In this document: piece by piece, positions 35,621 through 47,084 of the stretch | How the letters are laid out: each line of letters opens with the position of its first letter | Numbering within the stretch: position 1 is the first letter of the stretch | Origin: Proteles cristata cristata | Lineage: Eukaryota > Chordata > Mammalia > Carnivora > Hyaenidae | Direction: 5' to 3' | Length of the DNA stretch: 64,000 bases | Assembly: GCA_017311185.1 (NCBI GenBank) | Contig: JAESUZ010003283.1 | Location: 799,501-863,500 of the forward strand | The notes under the pieces: generated by a model | The model's database searches: none | What the model saw: the letters and a program-made list of their open reading frames with translations, nothing else | What the model was told of the DNA's origin: nothing | Made by a program: the position numbers and the translations under genes

Positions 35621-38600
35621 AAGGTACTTTATACATTTTAGACTCCCAATCCCTAGACAGAATAGAAGCAGTGCACAGGTTGACAGGATGAACAATTATA
35701 AAAAGCCAAAGGTAGAGAAGAGATACAAGTGGAGAGTAGAAAATGTATATGTCCTTTATGTCTCATCATAAAAGTCAGGAGAATTGAAAGGAAAGAAAGA
35801 TGGGAGAACATTTGTCTTCTTCCTGCTTTGATAAAGTATTTATGGATTATCACCTCTACCCCTTCCCCCCTCAAGCTTAAGGAAAGGGAACAAATATTGG
35901 AAATGAAGGTGGGAACGGGGAGAAGAATATGAATGAAAGAAGGCTGAGAATGAGCAGAAAAATAGGAGAAAATATCACTTGTCTTTCCTCTTTCCCTCCC
36001 TTGAAACCATCCACACTTACAATCCTATCCAGCCCAACTATTTCATTTTTAGGGAGTGATAAAGAGAGGAGAAAAGGAAAGGAAATAGAGAAGATAAATT
36101 CTTTTCCCCCAAAACTCTCATTTTAGCTTCTCGTTCTATTTTATTCATTTTTTTACTTGGCACAATCCACTTCAATGGCACCCTGGATCCTACATCCTCC
36201 AAGATTCTTCTTGACTTGTTCCAATGTCTGCTTCTTAATGTCATACTGTAATATCTCAAGATCCTAGAGCTAGCACCGGTGGCTTGGGGTGGGAGAAATT
36301 CCGTGTTCCTCTGGCCATCATGTAAGAAGGGTTGTGTAACTAAGATTGCAAAAGGCAAGACATGCTTTGATACCCAGAATTTAAAGAACAGAGTTCCCAT
36401 TCCCGTATGTAGTGTCTGCTTTATAGCCCTTACAGATTCTAAAAAAACAACGTATATATGTTCACACAGTAACTCATTTAATATACAGAGGTGGGAAATG
36501 AGCAAGGAAAGAGGATGCTCCTTCTATTTCAATGGCCTCGGTTCTTTTTCTAACCATTTAATAAACCACGATCTTTGTTTGACCTCATTGCTTTTTGACA
36601 CTTGAAATTGGGCATTAGCACACTGCCGCTGTGAATTGGTTTATTTTTCCCTTTGCAACTTATCAGCCACTGTTTTCAGTTGTATGAGACTGTAGGAGCC
36701 ACGTTCAAGCTAGGTTTATTATATGTTAATTTGTACAAACTCTATTCCAAACACAAAGATAGTATCTCAATGAACAGTAGCTGTAAACATCTGCGGGTTT
36801 AAACAAGGCCAGATTAACACACCTTTGAAGTTAATTTAAGCAAAGGGTATCATCCCACACAATTGTGCTTATTCAGTCGGTACTTGGACACAGGTAATCT
36901 TAGAATTTCAAACTGAATTAAAAGCCACAGATTTGTAGATTGGTCTCAGGGAATGAATCTACAGAAAAAGTTAATCAGATTTCATTTTTGTCCTGGTGTA
37001 AAAATCTCTTCATAACCTACCAGAAAAGTAAAAGAGCCATGTACACAAAATATTTGCTATCATTTGCCTGTGTGTCTAATTATTTTTGTATCTCGCAACT
37101 TGTTTGTCTCCCACAATCACAGAAAATTAACAGCAAAACATGGTTTTTATTTGTTCAGATTTGAGCTGTAGACATTGCTTCTCAGTAATATTAAATAAGT
37201 TATTTAATTCACTTCTGTTTAAATATTGATAAAGTTTATTATTTGTACTCCAGATTCTTCCACAACCTAGAATAATTTAGATAATTAATAGAATTTTTGA
37301 TACATTTTGGAATAATTTAAATTAATATTTAATTCACAATTCTGTTTGATATCATATAAAGTAATGATAAATATGAGTATTTGGGCTACCAGTAATTCTT
37401 TAATAGCATTCTCTTATGGAGATAAAAATGTTTAAATATTAATTAATTTAGTACTATCAGAACTGCATAGTTATTAGGCATTTCCAAATTTGGAAGAATT
37501 TTCATTACACAGTAGCAGAGTAATGAAGAAAGAAAACTAAAAGTCCTCCTGCCATCCTTATAGGGGACAGATCAAATGAAATTTCCTAATAATCTGGAGA
37601 TGTTTCATAATTGAACACTTAGTAGTCATTCCGGAAACAGCAAATGTAAGGTTTCATTATTGACTAGGATGTTAAGAACACATCCACATCTTTCTCTATA
37701 CCAAATAGGTTTTCCTTACTCAAGCAGCATATGGCAGTAAATGAACCAAAAAAGAACATGTTGCGTTATTTTTCTGCATTAAGTGTCGACATTATCTTTG
37801 CCACACTGTGTGTGTGGTGTTATGTAATGAGGATCCTTTTAGAGAGAGTTTGGAGGTCCCCGTTCTGTTCTAGCTTACACCTTTTTGAAGGAGCCCATTT
37901 TCAAAGTAGCATGCAGTTTGTGAATTATGTCCCATCTAATTACTACACAGTGCTTTGGGAATTCACTCCTAAATGGATGCTATTAACATAAACAAGTCAA
38001 TTTACATGTCACAGTCAGGTTCAGGTTAAAAGAAAATGTATAATGGATTTCTGTATATTTGTGATCTACTGTAACTATGCTTTTATTAAAAAAAAACAGA
38101 ATGATAAATAGATGTACTGATTTTTCTCCATATAAACTTTGCTCTTACAGTAGCAACATGAATAGCTAATAGTAGCTTTTGTCATTAGTCACACATACTA
38201 ACTGAGGACCTACTGTGTGTAAACAATATGCTGGGCAAAGGCCTTCAAGGCCATGGCCGATAGGTCTCTGCTCTGGCAAAAACTACTCAAAATTAATTTT
38301 GCTCCAAATCTTCACAATAACAACTATGGACATCTAGGGGAATAAGCACTACCATAAAAGGGCAGGGCTGTCTGGCCCACAAAGCAGATACATTTTCCTC
38401 TTTTGAAATGAAACGAAACTTAAAATGCAAGTTAGATATTTACAATAAATTTAAAGGCTTGAACTTGTTGATATGTGTCACTAAATTGACCAAGTTGGAA
38501 AGAAAACAGGCAAGTGTAGCACTATGAGCTTGAATATAGAATCTTTAACCCAAATTTCCCTTGACCTTTTAAAATTAGGATGTTTCACCAAGCTCAGGGG

Positions 38601-39207
38601 AAAAGGCCAGAGGAGAGTTATAAGCATATTTTTTTAAATGGTAAATAAATAGCATGAAAAAAAGTTAAATGAAACTTGATGAGGGAGTCAATTTGAGCAT
38701 AAAAGACATATAGTTATTCAGCCGTAATGTCTTTTTCCTGGCACTGCGCCAGAGCAAAGGTTATTATTTTCAGGGAATTTAAATTTAAGTTATATGGAAG
38801 TAGGACGTGTGAAACATGAAGAAACATTTCCAAATAAGGCAGTTGCATGATCTCCCTTTCTGGAAGCTGCATTGTGGTTTTGGCCGTGCCTACGAAGCAG
38901 CCACACTTATTAAAAAATAAAACATTCATTCAAGCAACAATTAGGGAGTCCTTGGTTAATCCCAAGTAACTGCCGTGGTTATTTTCTCTGGTTTTATCAT
39001 TATTGTATAGACATGGCTCTCGTTTTATCACAAAGCACAAGAATGGCTTTAGTTGTTGGGCTTTCGAAATCAGAGAATATTTATATGTAAAATATCGAAG
39101 CCGATGATGACATCAACTTTTAATTATCGTCTAAAGGAAGACACAATAGGAGAGAATTTATATTGGCCAGAAGACCACCAGTCAATATTACTGGTAGTAC
39201 GACTTCA
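35621..39207. other. long mostly unique non-coding stretch
   Basis: About 3.6 kb without a recognised SINE or LINE. It contains the longest open frame outside LINE-1 (155 codons, minus 36038-36505) with no recognisable domain. The part near 36600-36950 has the texture of conserved non-coding DNA, and 37200-37500 is very AT-rich. No gene is identified. Confidence 0.45.
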
Positions 39208-39330
39208 TTCATCCATCCATTCTTTCAACAAATACTTATTGTGCGTTTATAAGGTCAGAGATATAGCCAGGAGCAAATTCCCCTCAGGAGTCTAATTTAC
39301 ATTCTAGGACAATAAAATGGAGAGCAAAAT
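39208..39330 (-). mobile_element. L2 LINE 3' end, antisense
   Basis: 'ttcattcatccatccattct', 'caacaaatacttattgtgcg' and 'taatttacattctaggacaa' are the reversed L2 3' terminus. Confidence 0.62.
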
Positions 39331-39608
39331 AGAATCTCTGCCTTCAGAGAGCTCAAAGTCTGATCATTATAAAAATAGCAAGAAGGAGGAAGAGATGGAT
39401 GATGGAGAGAAGGAAAAAAAGGAAAATGGAATTACACTTTGTACAGTGTGGCTGAGACTAGCTGTCGTCATAATTTAAACCTCTCCTTATCTAGTTTATT
39501 GCTTCTTGTCTCTTAGCCATCTTAATCAAATATTTTATATTTTCCAACAGCAGTGATTCATCTTTGTTTAATTTCTGGCACATTATTTTAATGGCATAGT
39601 CTTGATTT

Positions 39609-39818
39609 TTTTAAAAAATTAACTTTATTTATTTATTTTGAGAGACAGAGAGATCACAAGCTGGGGAAGCGCAGAGAGAAGGAGAGACAGAATTCCAAGC
39701 CAACTCCACACCATCAGCGCAGAGCCCAAGGCACAGCTTGAACCCACAAACTGTGAGATCATGACCTGAGCCAAGATCAAGAGTCTTGCAAAACTGACTG
39801 CACCACCCAGGTGTCCCC
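39609..39818 (-). mobile_element. carnivore SINE, antisense
   Basis: Reverse complement of a feliform-type SINE: 'aactttatttatttattttg', a shortened GA tract, 'caccatcagcgcagagccc', 'tgtgagatcatgacctgagc', ending accacccaggtgtcccc. Diverged; no clear duplication. Confidence 0.93.
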
Positions 39819-39873
39819 GAATTTGTTTGTGAACAAAGGCACTGCTACAAGATTAAGCTGAAAGTGCAGGTTA

Positions 39874-40090
39874 AAAAAATTTTTTTAATGTTTATTTATT
39901 TTTGAGAGAGAAAGAGAGAGACAGAGCACGATCAGAGAAAGGGCAGAGAGAGAGGGAGACAGACTCTGAAGCAGCTCCAGGTTCCGAGCTGTCAGCACAG
40001 AGCCCGACGTGGGACTCAAACTCATGAACCGTAAGATCACAAACTGAGCCAGAGTTGGACATTTAACCGAATGAGCCACCCAGGCACTCT
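39874..40090 (-). mobile_element. carnivore SINE, antisense
   Basis: 'tttttaatgtttatttattt', a GA tract, 'ttccgagctgtcagcacaga', 'gagccacccaggcactc'. The flank tgaaagtgcaggtta (39859-39873) is loosely repeated after the element (tgaaagtatagttttta), an imperfect duplication. It lies in the same orientation 56 bases from the previous SINE. Confidence 0.94.
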
Positions 40091-40677
40091 TGAAAGTATA
40101 GTTTTAAGATAGAGGCAAAGTGATGCAGATTTGGAAAAATGTCTGTGGCACCTGTATAATTTTTAAAAAATTATTGAGTATTCAATAATAAAGTCCAAAT
40201 TCACTTGTGAAATTATTCCCTTGAACTTCAGCTTCCTTGAGATTCTAAGGTTATCCTTTAAGATGATGAGAAATGACTACCAAATACTTTTTACATTTAT
40301 TTATACCTTCCACACTTACTGTACCAAAAGCCCCTCTTTTTATAACATGTACAACTAGACTAAGGGGGAGGGGAGGGGTGTTTCTCTGGTAGCCTTAAAA
40401 AGAATGTAGTGCTTTTGTGCTCATAGGTTAATGTGCCAGGATCCCATAGCCAAGAAAAGATGGGTGTCAGATCTCCACACATAATCTTCAGAATATCCGG
40501 AACTGAGAAACGGAGGTTGAGCAAATGAAAACAAGATAAAAGTGAAGCAAGCTTGCTTTAACTTTATAAGAATGTGAATCAAATAGTGCAGGGTGAAGGG
40601 GGAAGCCTCATCAGTTTCAGGATTGGGACTGAGCCCTTGGCTATAACTGAGCTTCTTGTCTCTTTTGCTCTGTGCAG
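40091..40677. other. unique non-coding DNA
   Basis: Holds a G-rich run at 40364-40379. No recognised repeat. Its 3' end supplies the pyrimidine tract of the next exon candidate. Confidence 0.42.
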
Positions 40678-40804
40678 ATACTGGTTAATGCACCCACTGA
40701 AATGGGAAGAAGGAGTTCCGGGAAAGCCAGAGAAACTTTTTTTGCCCTAAATCAGATTGAAGCGCTAACAGGAGCCGTACTCCGACAAAAAAATCGGGAA
40801 CCAG
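40678..40804 (+). other. candidate 127-base exon, plus strand (unconfirmed)
   Basis: The upstream sequence cttcttgtctcttttgctct followed by gtgcag|a is a strong pyrimidine tract and acceptor. The downstream junction gggaaccag|gtgggaa is a good donor. Exactly one of three frames is open across the segment (ILVNAPTEMGRRSSG... to ...VLRQKNREP) and it continues open to 40893. It is not in a recognised repeat and keeps CpGs. The peptide is not recognised. It could be a coding exon, a lncRNA exon or a pseudo-exon. Confidence 0.3.
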
Positions 40805-41230
40805 GTGGGAACAGAAGAGACACAAAGGCAATTGAAGCTTCTCACGCAGTCTTGGTCAAATGTTCTGGATCTGATACCTCTATGGTCATCTAAAAGGAAG
40901 AAAAGCTCTGCCTGCAAGTTGAAATATTCTTTTACTGGGAAAAGATATGGAAATCAATACCTGTCACTTCATCCTACTTGATTAAATTGAGAATAGCTAC
41001 TCAAAGTAAGTAATTTTTGTGTTTACATGTGGAGTTAAACAAGTAAGTTTTGCATTACCATAACAAAGACACATGTAATCCCTGTTGTTACTGCACCCCA
41101 TCTAAAGAAAATACCTAAGGGGTAGAGGCTATATGTCAATCTGGAGGCTCCTAAAAAAATCACAGCCAAAGAAGTCACTCAGTTACTTTTTGTGAAGTAT
41201 CTGTCCTAAAAAGCTCTCTAAATACAAATT
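40805..41230. other. unique non-coding DNA
   Basis: No recognised repeat. The frame from the exon candidate ends at 40893. Confidence 0.42.
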
Positions 41231-41240
41231 TTAAGGGGAT

Positions 41241-42854
41241 TTTTTTTTTCATTTTCAGATATTTTATTTTATTTTTTTTTATTACAAATAGTTTATTGTC
41301 AAATTAGTTTCCACATAACACCCAGTGCTCATCCCCACAAGTGCCCTCCTCCATGCCCACCCCTCCTCCCCCCACATCCATCAGTCCTCAGTTTTTGTCA
41401 GCATTCAAGAGTCTCTCATGGTTTGCCTCTCTCCCTTTCCCCCACCATTTCCGCCCTTCTTCTCCCCCTTGTTCCTCCGTTAAGTTCCTCCTAATCCTCC
41501 TATACGTGCAACATATGATATTTGTCCTTCTCTGCCTGACTTATTTCGCTCAGCATAACACCCTCAAGGTCCATCCATGTTGCTACACATGGCCAGATTT
41601 CATTGTTTCTCATTGCCATGTAGTATTCCATGGTATAGATAAACCACATCTTCTTGATCCATTCATCTGTTGATGGACACTTAGGCTCTTTCCAGGTTTT
41701 AGCTATTGTGGAGAGTGCTGCTATGAACATTGGGGTACATGTGCTCCTATGCATCAGCATTTCTGTATCCCTTGGGTAAATTCCTAGCAGTGCTATTGCT
41801 GGGTCATAGGGGAGTTCTATTGTTAGTTTCCTGAGGAACCTCCACACTGTTTTCCAGAGGGGCTGTACCAGTTTACATTCCCACCAACAGTGTAGGAGGG
41901 TGCCCGTTTCTCCACATCCTCGCCAGCATCTAGAGTTCTCTGATTTGCTCATTTGAGCCACTCTGACTGGCGTGAGGTGGTATCTCAGTGTGGTTTTGAT
42001 TTGTATTTCCCTGATGAGGAGCGATGCTGAGCATCGTTTCATGTGTCTGTTGGCCATCTGGATGTCCTCTTTGGAGAAGTGTCTGTTCATATCTTCTGCC
42101 CATTTCTTCACTGCGTTGTTGGTTTTTTGGGCGTGTAGTTTGGTGAGTTCCTTCTAGATTCTGGATATCAACCCTTTATCTGATATGTCATTTGCAACTA
42201 TCTTTTCCCATTCCGTTGGTTGCCTATTAATTTTCTGGGTTGTTTCCTTTGGCTGTGCAGAAGCTTTTAATCTTGATGAGGTCCCAACAGTTTATTTTGG
42301 CTCTTGATTCCCTTGCTTTTGGGGATGTGTCAAGTAAGAAGTTGCTGCGGTGGAGGTCAAGGAGGTTGTTTCCTGCTTTCTCCTCTAGGGTGTTGATAGT
42401 TTCCTGTCTCAGGTTCAGGTCCTTTATCCATTTTGAGTTTATTTTTGTGCATGGTGTGAGAAAATGATCTAGTTTCATTCTTCTGCATGTTGCTGTCCAG
42501 TTCTCCCAACACCATGTTAAAAAAAGCTGTCTTTTTTCTATCGGATATTCTTTCCTGCTTTGTCAAAGATTAGTTGGCTGTATACTTTTGGGTCCACTTC
42601 TGAGTTCTCAATTCTGTTCCATTGGTCTATGTGTCTGTTTTTGTGCCAATACCATACTGTCTTGATGATGACAGCTTTGCAGTAGAGGCTAAAGTCTGGG
42701 ATGGTGATCCCTCCCGTTTTGGTTTTATTTTTCAGGATTACTTTGGCTATTCGGGGTCTTTTGTGGTTCCATACAAATTTTTGGATAGTTTGTTCTAGTT
42801 TTGAGAAGTATGCTGGTACAATTTTGATTGGAATTGCATTGAATGTGTAGAGTG
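41241..42854 (-). mobile_element. 5'-truncated carnivore LINE-1, antisense
   Basis: A 1.6-kb LINE-1 copy read on the minus strand: the later part of ORF2, a short 3' UTR that is C-rich on the plus strand, an AATAAA (TTTATT at 41292-41297) and an A tail seen as T runs at 41241-41280. The target-site duplication ttaaggggat is exact at 41231-41240 and 42855-42864. Typical target-primed reverse transcription product, truncated at the 5' end. Confidence 0.96.
41500..42566 (-). pseudogene. LINE-1 ORF2 C-terminal fragment
   Basis: The reverse transcriptase-endonuclease protein of LINE-1; only the region after the catalytic domains is present. A 203-codon open piece (41500-42111) carries the ORF2 C-terminal motifs [15 protein letters not shown] (cysteine-rich segment), [15 protein letters not shown] and [20 protein letters not shown]. 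Another ORF2 piece (42227-42478: [26 protein letters not shown]) is separated from it by a stop or frame change, and a further piece overlaps 42357-42566. It cannot support retrotransposition. Confidence 0.93.
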
Positions 42855-42864
42855 TTAAGGGGAT

Positions 42865-43384
42865 ATTTTAAAATATCATTTAAATGTCTTTTAATTGCAA
42901 CTTTGAACTTTTTTTTCTGATGACCCTTTATAGCTTAATACAATCCATGTCCTTCTTTACACTAGCTGAGTCTCCTTTTTAACCCAGACTTTGGCTCCAA
43001 ATTCCAAAGTTGCTACTTTAATACTCACAAAGAGTATAACACACTCTTTGATTTGTTCATTTCTTTTTATTCTTTTTTTTTAATAACACGTTATTTGAAA
43101 TTGAGATAGGCAGCTGTGCTTGTAGATGGTGGAGATGTTGGCCTGTATCCTTTTCCATTAGTTTCTGAATGAGCTACCTTGCCTTAATCTCCTTACTTAA
43201 TAACTGACTTGCTTCTAGGCTTTTCTTACACTTCACTTAATCATAGAAAGCAAGTGTCCTTTTAGAGCATTAAAGGTGTGCTTTTTCTTCAAAGCACTGG
43301 AGTATTCCTTCAAAAGAATGGGATAATTAGCCTCATATCCTCTGCCCTTTCACATAACAATGTACTGTCATAAACCTTACCTTA
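42865..43384. other. unique non-coding DNA
   Basis: AT-rich, with T-rich runs. It contains a small inverted repeat CAAAGAGT/ACTCTTTG (43028-43050). No gene or repeat identified. Confidence 0.45.
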
Positions 43385-43609
43385 GGGGCACTTGGTTGGC
43401 TCAGTGGGTGAAGCTTCCGACTTTGGCTCAGGTCATGATTTCCTGGCTCAGGTCAAGATCTCATGGTTTGTGAATTTGAGCCCCACATCAGACTTGCAGT
43501 CGTCAGCCTGTCGGCCAGAACAAGCTCCCAATCCTCTGTCCCCCTCTCTCTGCCCTGCCTTCATTGTGCTCTCCCAAAGATAAATAAATATTAAAACAAA
43601 ACAAAACAA
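43385..43609 (+). mobile_element. carnivore SINE with internal 20-base duplication
   Basis: Head ggggcacttggttggctcag. Within the tRNA-like part, tggctcaggtca occurs at 43424-43435 and again at 43444-43455. The tail ends in (CAAAA)n. The flanks aaaccttac (43372-43380) and aaaccttaa (43610-43618) fit a target-site duplication. Confidence 0.93.
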
Positions 43610-43619
43610 AAACCTTAAG

Positions 43620-43932
43620 AAGAGACCTACCTCCTCATTTTTCCTGGGGTGATTAGTACTCCATATTGGCCTTACGTGTAGAAAGCCACTTAGGAACACA
43701 GCCTGGATGGAGCGGTGGTTGGGTCAGGGAAGAAGAACCAGCATTGGCAATGATTTCAGCTTTGTGTTGCCTATTACCACAATGATACTAATTTCTTCCA
43801 AAGTCCATGCTGCTATAAAAAAAAATATAGTGTTTTGGGTGACTAACTCCTGTTCGATGGCAAATGAAGAGTTCCACGGAAAGCTATTAGGGAATGCTTT
43901 CTGTTTAGAGTTTTCAGAAGAGGTTACTTGCT
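43620..43932. other. unique non-coding DNA
   Basis: The 92-codon plus frame at 43707-43985 runs from unique DNA into the following SINE, so it is not a gene. Confidence 0.45.
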
Positions 43933-44153
43933 GGGCGCCTGGGTGGCTTAGTCGGTTAAGCGTCCGACTTTCGCTTAGGTCATGATCTCGCGGTTCGTGG
44001 GTTTGAGCCCGGCGTCGGGCTCTGTGCTGACTGCCAGCTCGGAGCCTGGAGCCTGTTTCAGTCTGTGACTCCCTCTCTCTCTGACTCTCCCTTGCTCATG
44101 CTGTCTCTCTCTCTCTCTCTTAGAAATAAATAAAAACATTAAAAAAAAAAAAA
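43933..44153 (+). mobile_element. young carnivore SINE, 'ctttcgct' subfamily
   Basis: gggcgcctgggtggcttagt, 'gactttcgcttaggtcatga', 'tctgtgctgactgccagctc', 'cctgtttcagtctgtgactc' (AG lost) and tail tagaaataaataaaaa. The flanks gaggttacttgct (43920-43932) and gaggctacttact (about 44157-44169) are imperfect duplications. Confidence 0.96.
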
Positions 44154-44160
44154 CAGGAGG

Positions 44161-44429
44161 CTACTTACTACTCCTGTTTCAGCTCAGCTGGAAGACTTTC
44201 CTTCTCTCATAATTTTAGATCGAAAAAGAATTTCTTAAATAGAATAAAGTAATGAGGACTCAAAAGTACACTGTAAGTAGTATTTCCTTTTTATTTCTAG
44301 TTACCTTGGATTCCTTCATAGTGATGTTTTATGGGAGAGGACCAAGAAAATCACAGACCAAAGTTTCTAACCTCTGCTTATGAGATGATTTTACTTTTAA
44401 GATGTGACATTTGTAATTGTTTATTAGTT
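44161..44429. other. short unique interval
   Basis: No gene or recognised repeat. Confidence 0.4.
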
Positions 44430-44625
44430 TCAGATTTCTAAGACCAGTGTTTCAGAGATATTCCATAAAGAGTGTTTATAAACACTACTACCTAGGCTAG
44501 AGCTGGTAGAAATCCAGATTCCCAGATCCCACACCAGATTCTTGCCGAGCATGTCCAGAAAGTTAACAAGTTACCAACGTAGTTCTTGAAAAGATGCTCA
44601 GATCGAAGTTTGTGAACTGCTGCCT
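44430..44625 (+). mobile_element. MER20 (hAT-Charlie) DNA transposon remnant
   Basis: 'ctggtagaaatccagattcc', 'cagatcccacaccagattct', 'aaaagatgctcagatcgaag' and 'tttgtgaactgctg' follow the MER20 consensus from body to end (aaattctcgggccccaccc ... tgatgcacgctaaagtttgagaacc). Confidence 0.68.
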
Positions 44626-45639
44626 CAGAGACTGATGGATTACAGAAATGATGGTTACAACCATAGCTACTAGTAGCTGAAAAATTGTGATGATAGGTAA
44701 AGAAACACCGAAAATTGGCTACGTTTTACCAAGAAATTGCTTAGCCCACAACCTAGATAACGCTATCTTTTCTGTCAATTCACAGAGTAGTTAGAAAATT
44801 TCCTGTTGAGCAACGAAATCAAATATGAAATGGGATTTAAAGGAAGTGCAACATATTAGTACAAATAACTGAAAAGATTCTATGAAGTCCAAACTTTGCT
44901 CTTCTTTCTACATTGCCACACATACAAAGTGGGAAGGCTATAGGCTTGATCACATCTTTCTCTCTGGATTCCAGATCATGCCTTCAAAGCATTTTTATTA
45001 CTTGCTTTCTGCTCCTTTTCTGCTTAACTGCTGCTGCTTTGCTGGGTTTTTGGTTTTGGTTTTGTTTTTTGATGCTGGATCAACAGTACCTCATTTCAAT
45101 GATGAAAAAAGATCTATATTTTTTCCATGAGCCTTCTGTTTCTCTCAGTGACTATCAACTTTTGTCTCTTTTGGGGGGCAGAAAGAGAAAAGAGTGTGAA
45201 CGGTGAATTCTGATTTCAAAATTACACTTTAGAGAAACGTCCTAAAGTGCCGAGCATTTGATTCCAAATCATCCAAAAATCTTTCATGGAATGCAGACTC
45301 CTTGGTTTTTACCTTTCCCCCGGCATCAAATTGAAACCATTTTTTCTTCTAAGAAGACAAGGCTTACTCATAGATAATAGCTCCCAGGTTCTTCCCTTTC
45401 CATAATCTATCAGTTAATAGTCACTGAATTTTAAAAATTTGTTTTTAACTGTTTTTATCTGGTTGTTGTTTTTATTTGTTTGTTTGTTTTAGCCGATACA
45501 CATTTCTTAAGGGCCTATAGGGCTTTTGTGTATATTTTTTAAAGTCCTATAAGGTTTATTCCTTTTAATTTAAGTTTATATTTCCCATTGATCAGCATTC
45601 CTCATTTTACCAAAACAAACATACAAATGTGTTTAACAC
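44626..45639. other. unique non-coding DNA
   Basis: Two overlapping plus-strand frames (44882-45130 and 44913-45206) encode hydrophobic stretches. They share the same bases in different frames, have no recognisable family and are probably chance. Confidence 0.45.
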
Positions 45640-46145
45640 ATATTCTTTTGTCTTTATGAGTTTTTGAAAATGGGTCTTGCTGTTGTGAGTGCATGAATTT
45701 TTAATTTGCATGAATGATATTGTGCTATGTATTACTGTACTTATTTTTTCACTCAGCTTTATATTTTAAAGGTCCACACGTATTGCTAGTTGTTGACCTA
45801 TCCGGTTCCTTATTTCTGAAGGCTGCCTCATAACAACAGGTAGTACAAGTCACCACGTGTGTCTGTTCACTCCCCTAGAGAAGGACACCCAGATTGCCTC
45901 CAAGTCTGTCACCATAAGTAACTGACATTAGCGCCATCTTGCAAATTCCCTTAGCAGGCCTGTCTGAGAATTTCTCCAGGATATGTATCCAAGGAGTCAA
46001 AAAGCTGAGTTGTAGGTGGGCAGAGCATTTTGGCTAAGTATGCGAGGTTGCTCTCCAGAATGTGGCCTCACCAATCCACATGCACCTGCTTCATAATACA
46101 TGGACTTCATAATACATCTATATCCCTACAATATCCGACTTTATC
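45640..46145 (-). mobile_element. old LINE-1 3' region, antisense
   Basis: 'atttttgaaaatgggtcttg'-like start, then 'cacccagattgcctccaagt', 'tctccaggatatgtatccaa' and 'aaaagctgagttgtaggtgg' resemble the antisense 3' region of old L1M elements (cctaggataaattcctagaag ... ggtcaaagggtatg). Diverged. Confidence 0.45.
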
Positions 46146-46289
46146 TAGCTTTCTAATTTTACATTTTGGTTGCATAAACATATGAACAGTTTATAAAAGG
46201 AAGGAGACTATAACAAATCAACCACTCTTATTGATTATTACAAATGCTTTGCAGTGTAATAGGTGCCAAAATTTTAAAGCAAATGATGT

Positions 46290-46720
46290 ATCAATTCTAC
46301 ATTCAAGGAACATGCAATGTAATAGAAAAGAGAGACAGGAAATCTTTGACAACACAATGAACAGTGTCAGGGAAGCACAAATGGAGGTCTTGTGGCCCAA
46401 ACTGGCAGGATCAGGGAATTTTCTGCAGAAAGCGACCCTGACTGAGGCTTGAAGGGATGAGGATGCTTACGAATCCTTGACTGAAGAATGATCTCCCTCT
46501 GCATAGAAATGTTATCCTCTTTGACTGAAAGTGAATTGTGAAGAATCATACCCATAGAGCCACATCAACCCTGGGTATCAATGTCCCAGCATCCCTTGCA
46601 TTTTAAGAGATGAGTCTAGGTTTGTTATGTTGGATTTGCAGGGCTTTCAGCAGGAGAATAGCACATACAAAGGCAGAGGGAAGAGAATTATACAAAATCA
46701 CAGAGATCAGCATGGATGCC
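46290..46720 (-). mobile_element. L2-like LINE, antisense, fragmented
   Basis: 'ctgaggcttgaagggatgag' near 46442 and 'tagcacatacaaaggcagag' near 46658 match two antisense L2 landmarks. The spacing is irregular. Uncertain. Confidence 0.4.
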
Positions 46721-46774
46721 AGATTGGGAATGTATTTTCTGCTTTATGTGCATGTTCTCATTGAACCACAGCAT

Positions 46775-46882
46775 TCTGGGATATTGGCTTTGGTCTTTCA
46801 TTTTATAGTTAAGAAAACAAAGCCTCAAAAACAAAGCTGTATTGCTCAACACCATATGGCTAGTAAGTACAACCAGATACAA
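46775..46882 (+). mobile_element. MIR fragment
   Basis: 'cattttatagttaagaaaac', 'aaagcctcaaaaacaaagct', 'aacaccatatggctagtaag' match the sense MIR core (ccattttacagatgaggaaac ... cacacagctagtaag). Confidence 0.65.
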
Positions 46883-46888
46883 CCAGGA

Positions 46889-47084
46889 TTTTTTTTTTTA
46901 GTTTATTCATGTATTTTGAGAGAGAGAGAGAGAGGCAGAAAAAGAGAAGGAGAGAGAGAATCCTAAGCAAGCTCTATTCCCTGTACAGAGCCTGACTTGC
47001 AGCTTGATCCTGCAACCGTGAGATCATGACCAGAGCTGAAATCAAGAGTCAGACACTTCACTGACTGAGGTACCCAGGTGCCCC
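46889..47084 (-). mobile_element. carnivore SINE, antisense
   Basis: T run, 'agtttattcatgtattttga', (GA)n, 'ctgtacagagcctgacttgc', 'gtgagatcatgaccagagct', ending tacccaggtgcccc. Older, canid-like body. Confidence 0.92.

Noticed and set aside
36038..36505. 155-codon minus-strand open frame, the longest outside LINE-1
   Set aside because: No recognisable domain or signal and no convincing splice or promoter context. It overlaps a 108-codon open frame on the other strand. In 64 kb of six-frame AT-rich sequence a chance frame of this size is plausible.
41500..42111. 203-codon minus-strand frame as a host gene
   Set aside because: Motifs such as [15 protein letters not shown] and [20 protein letters not shown] identify it as the C-terminus of LINE-1 ORF2 inside a 5'-truncated element with a target-site duplication.
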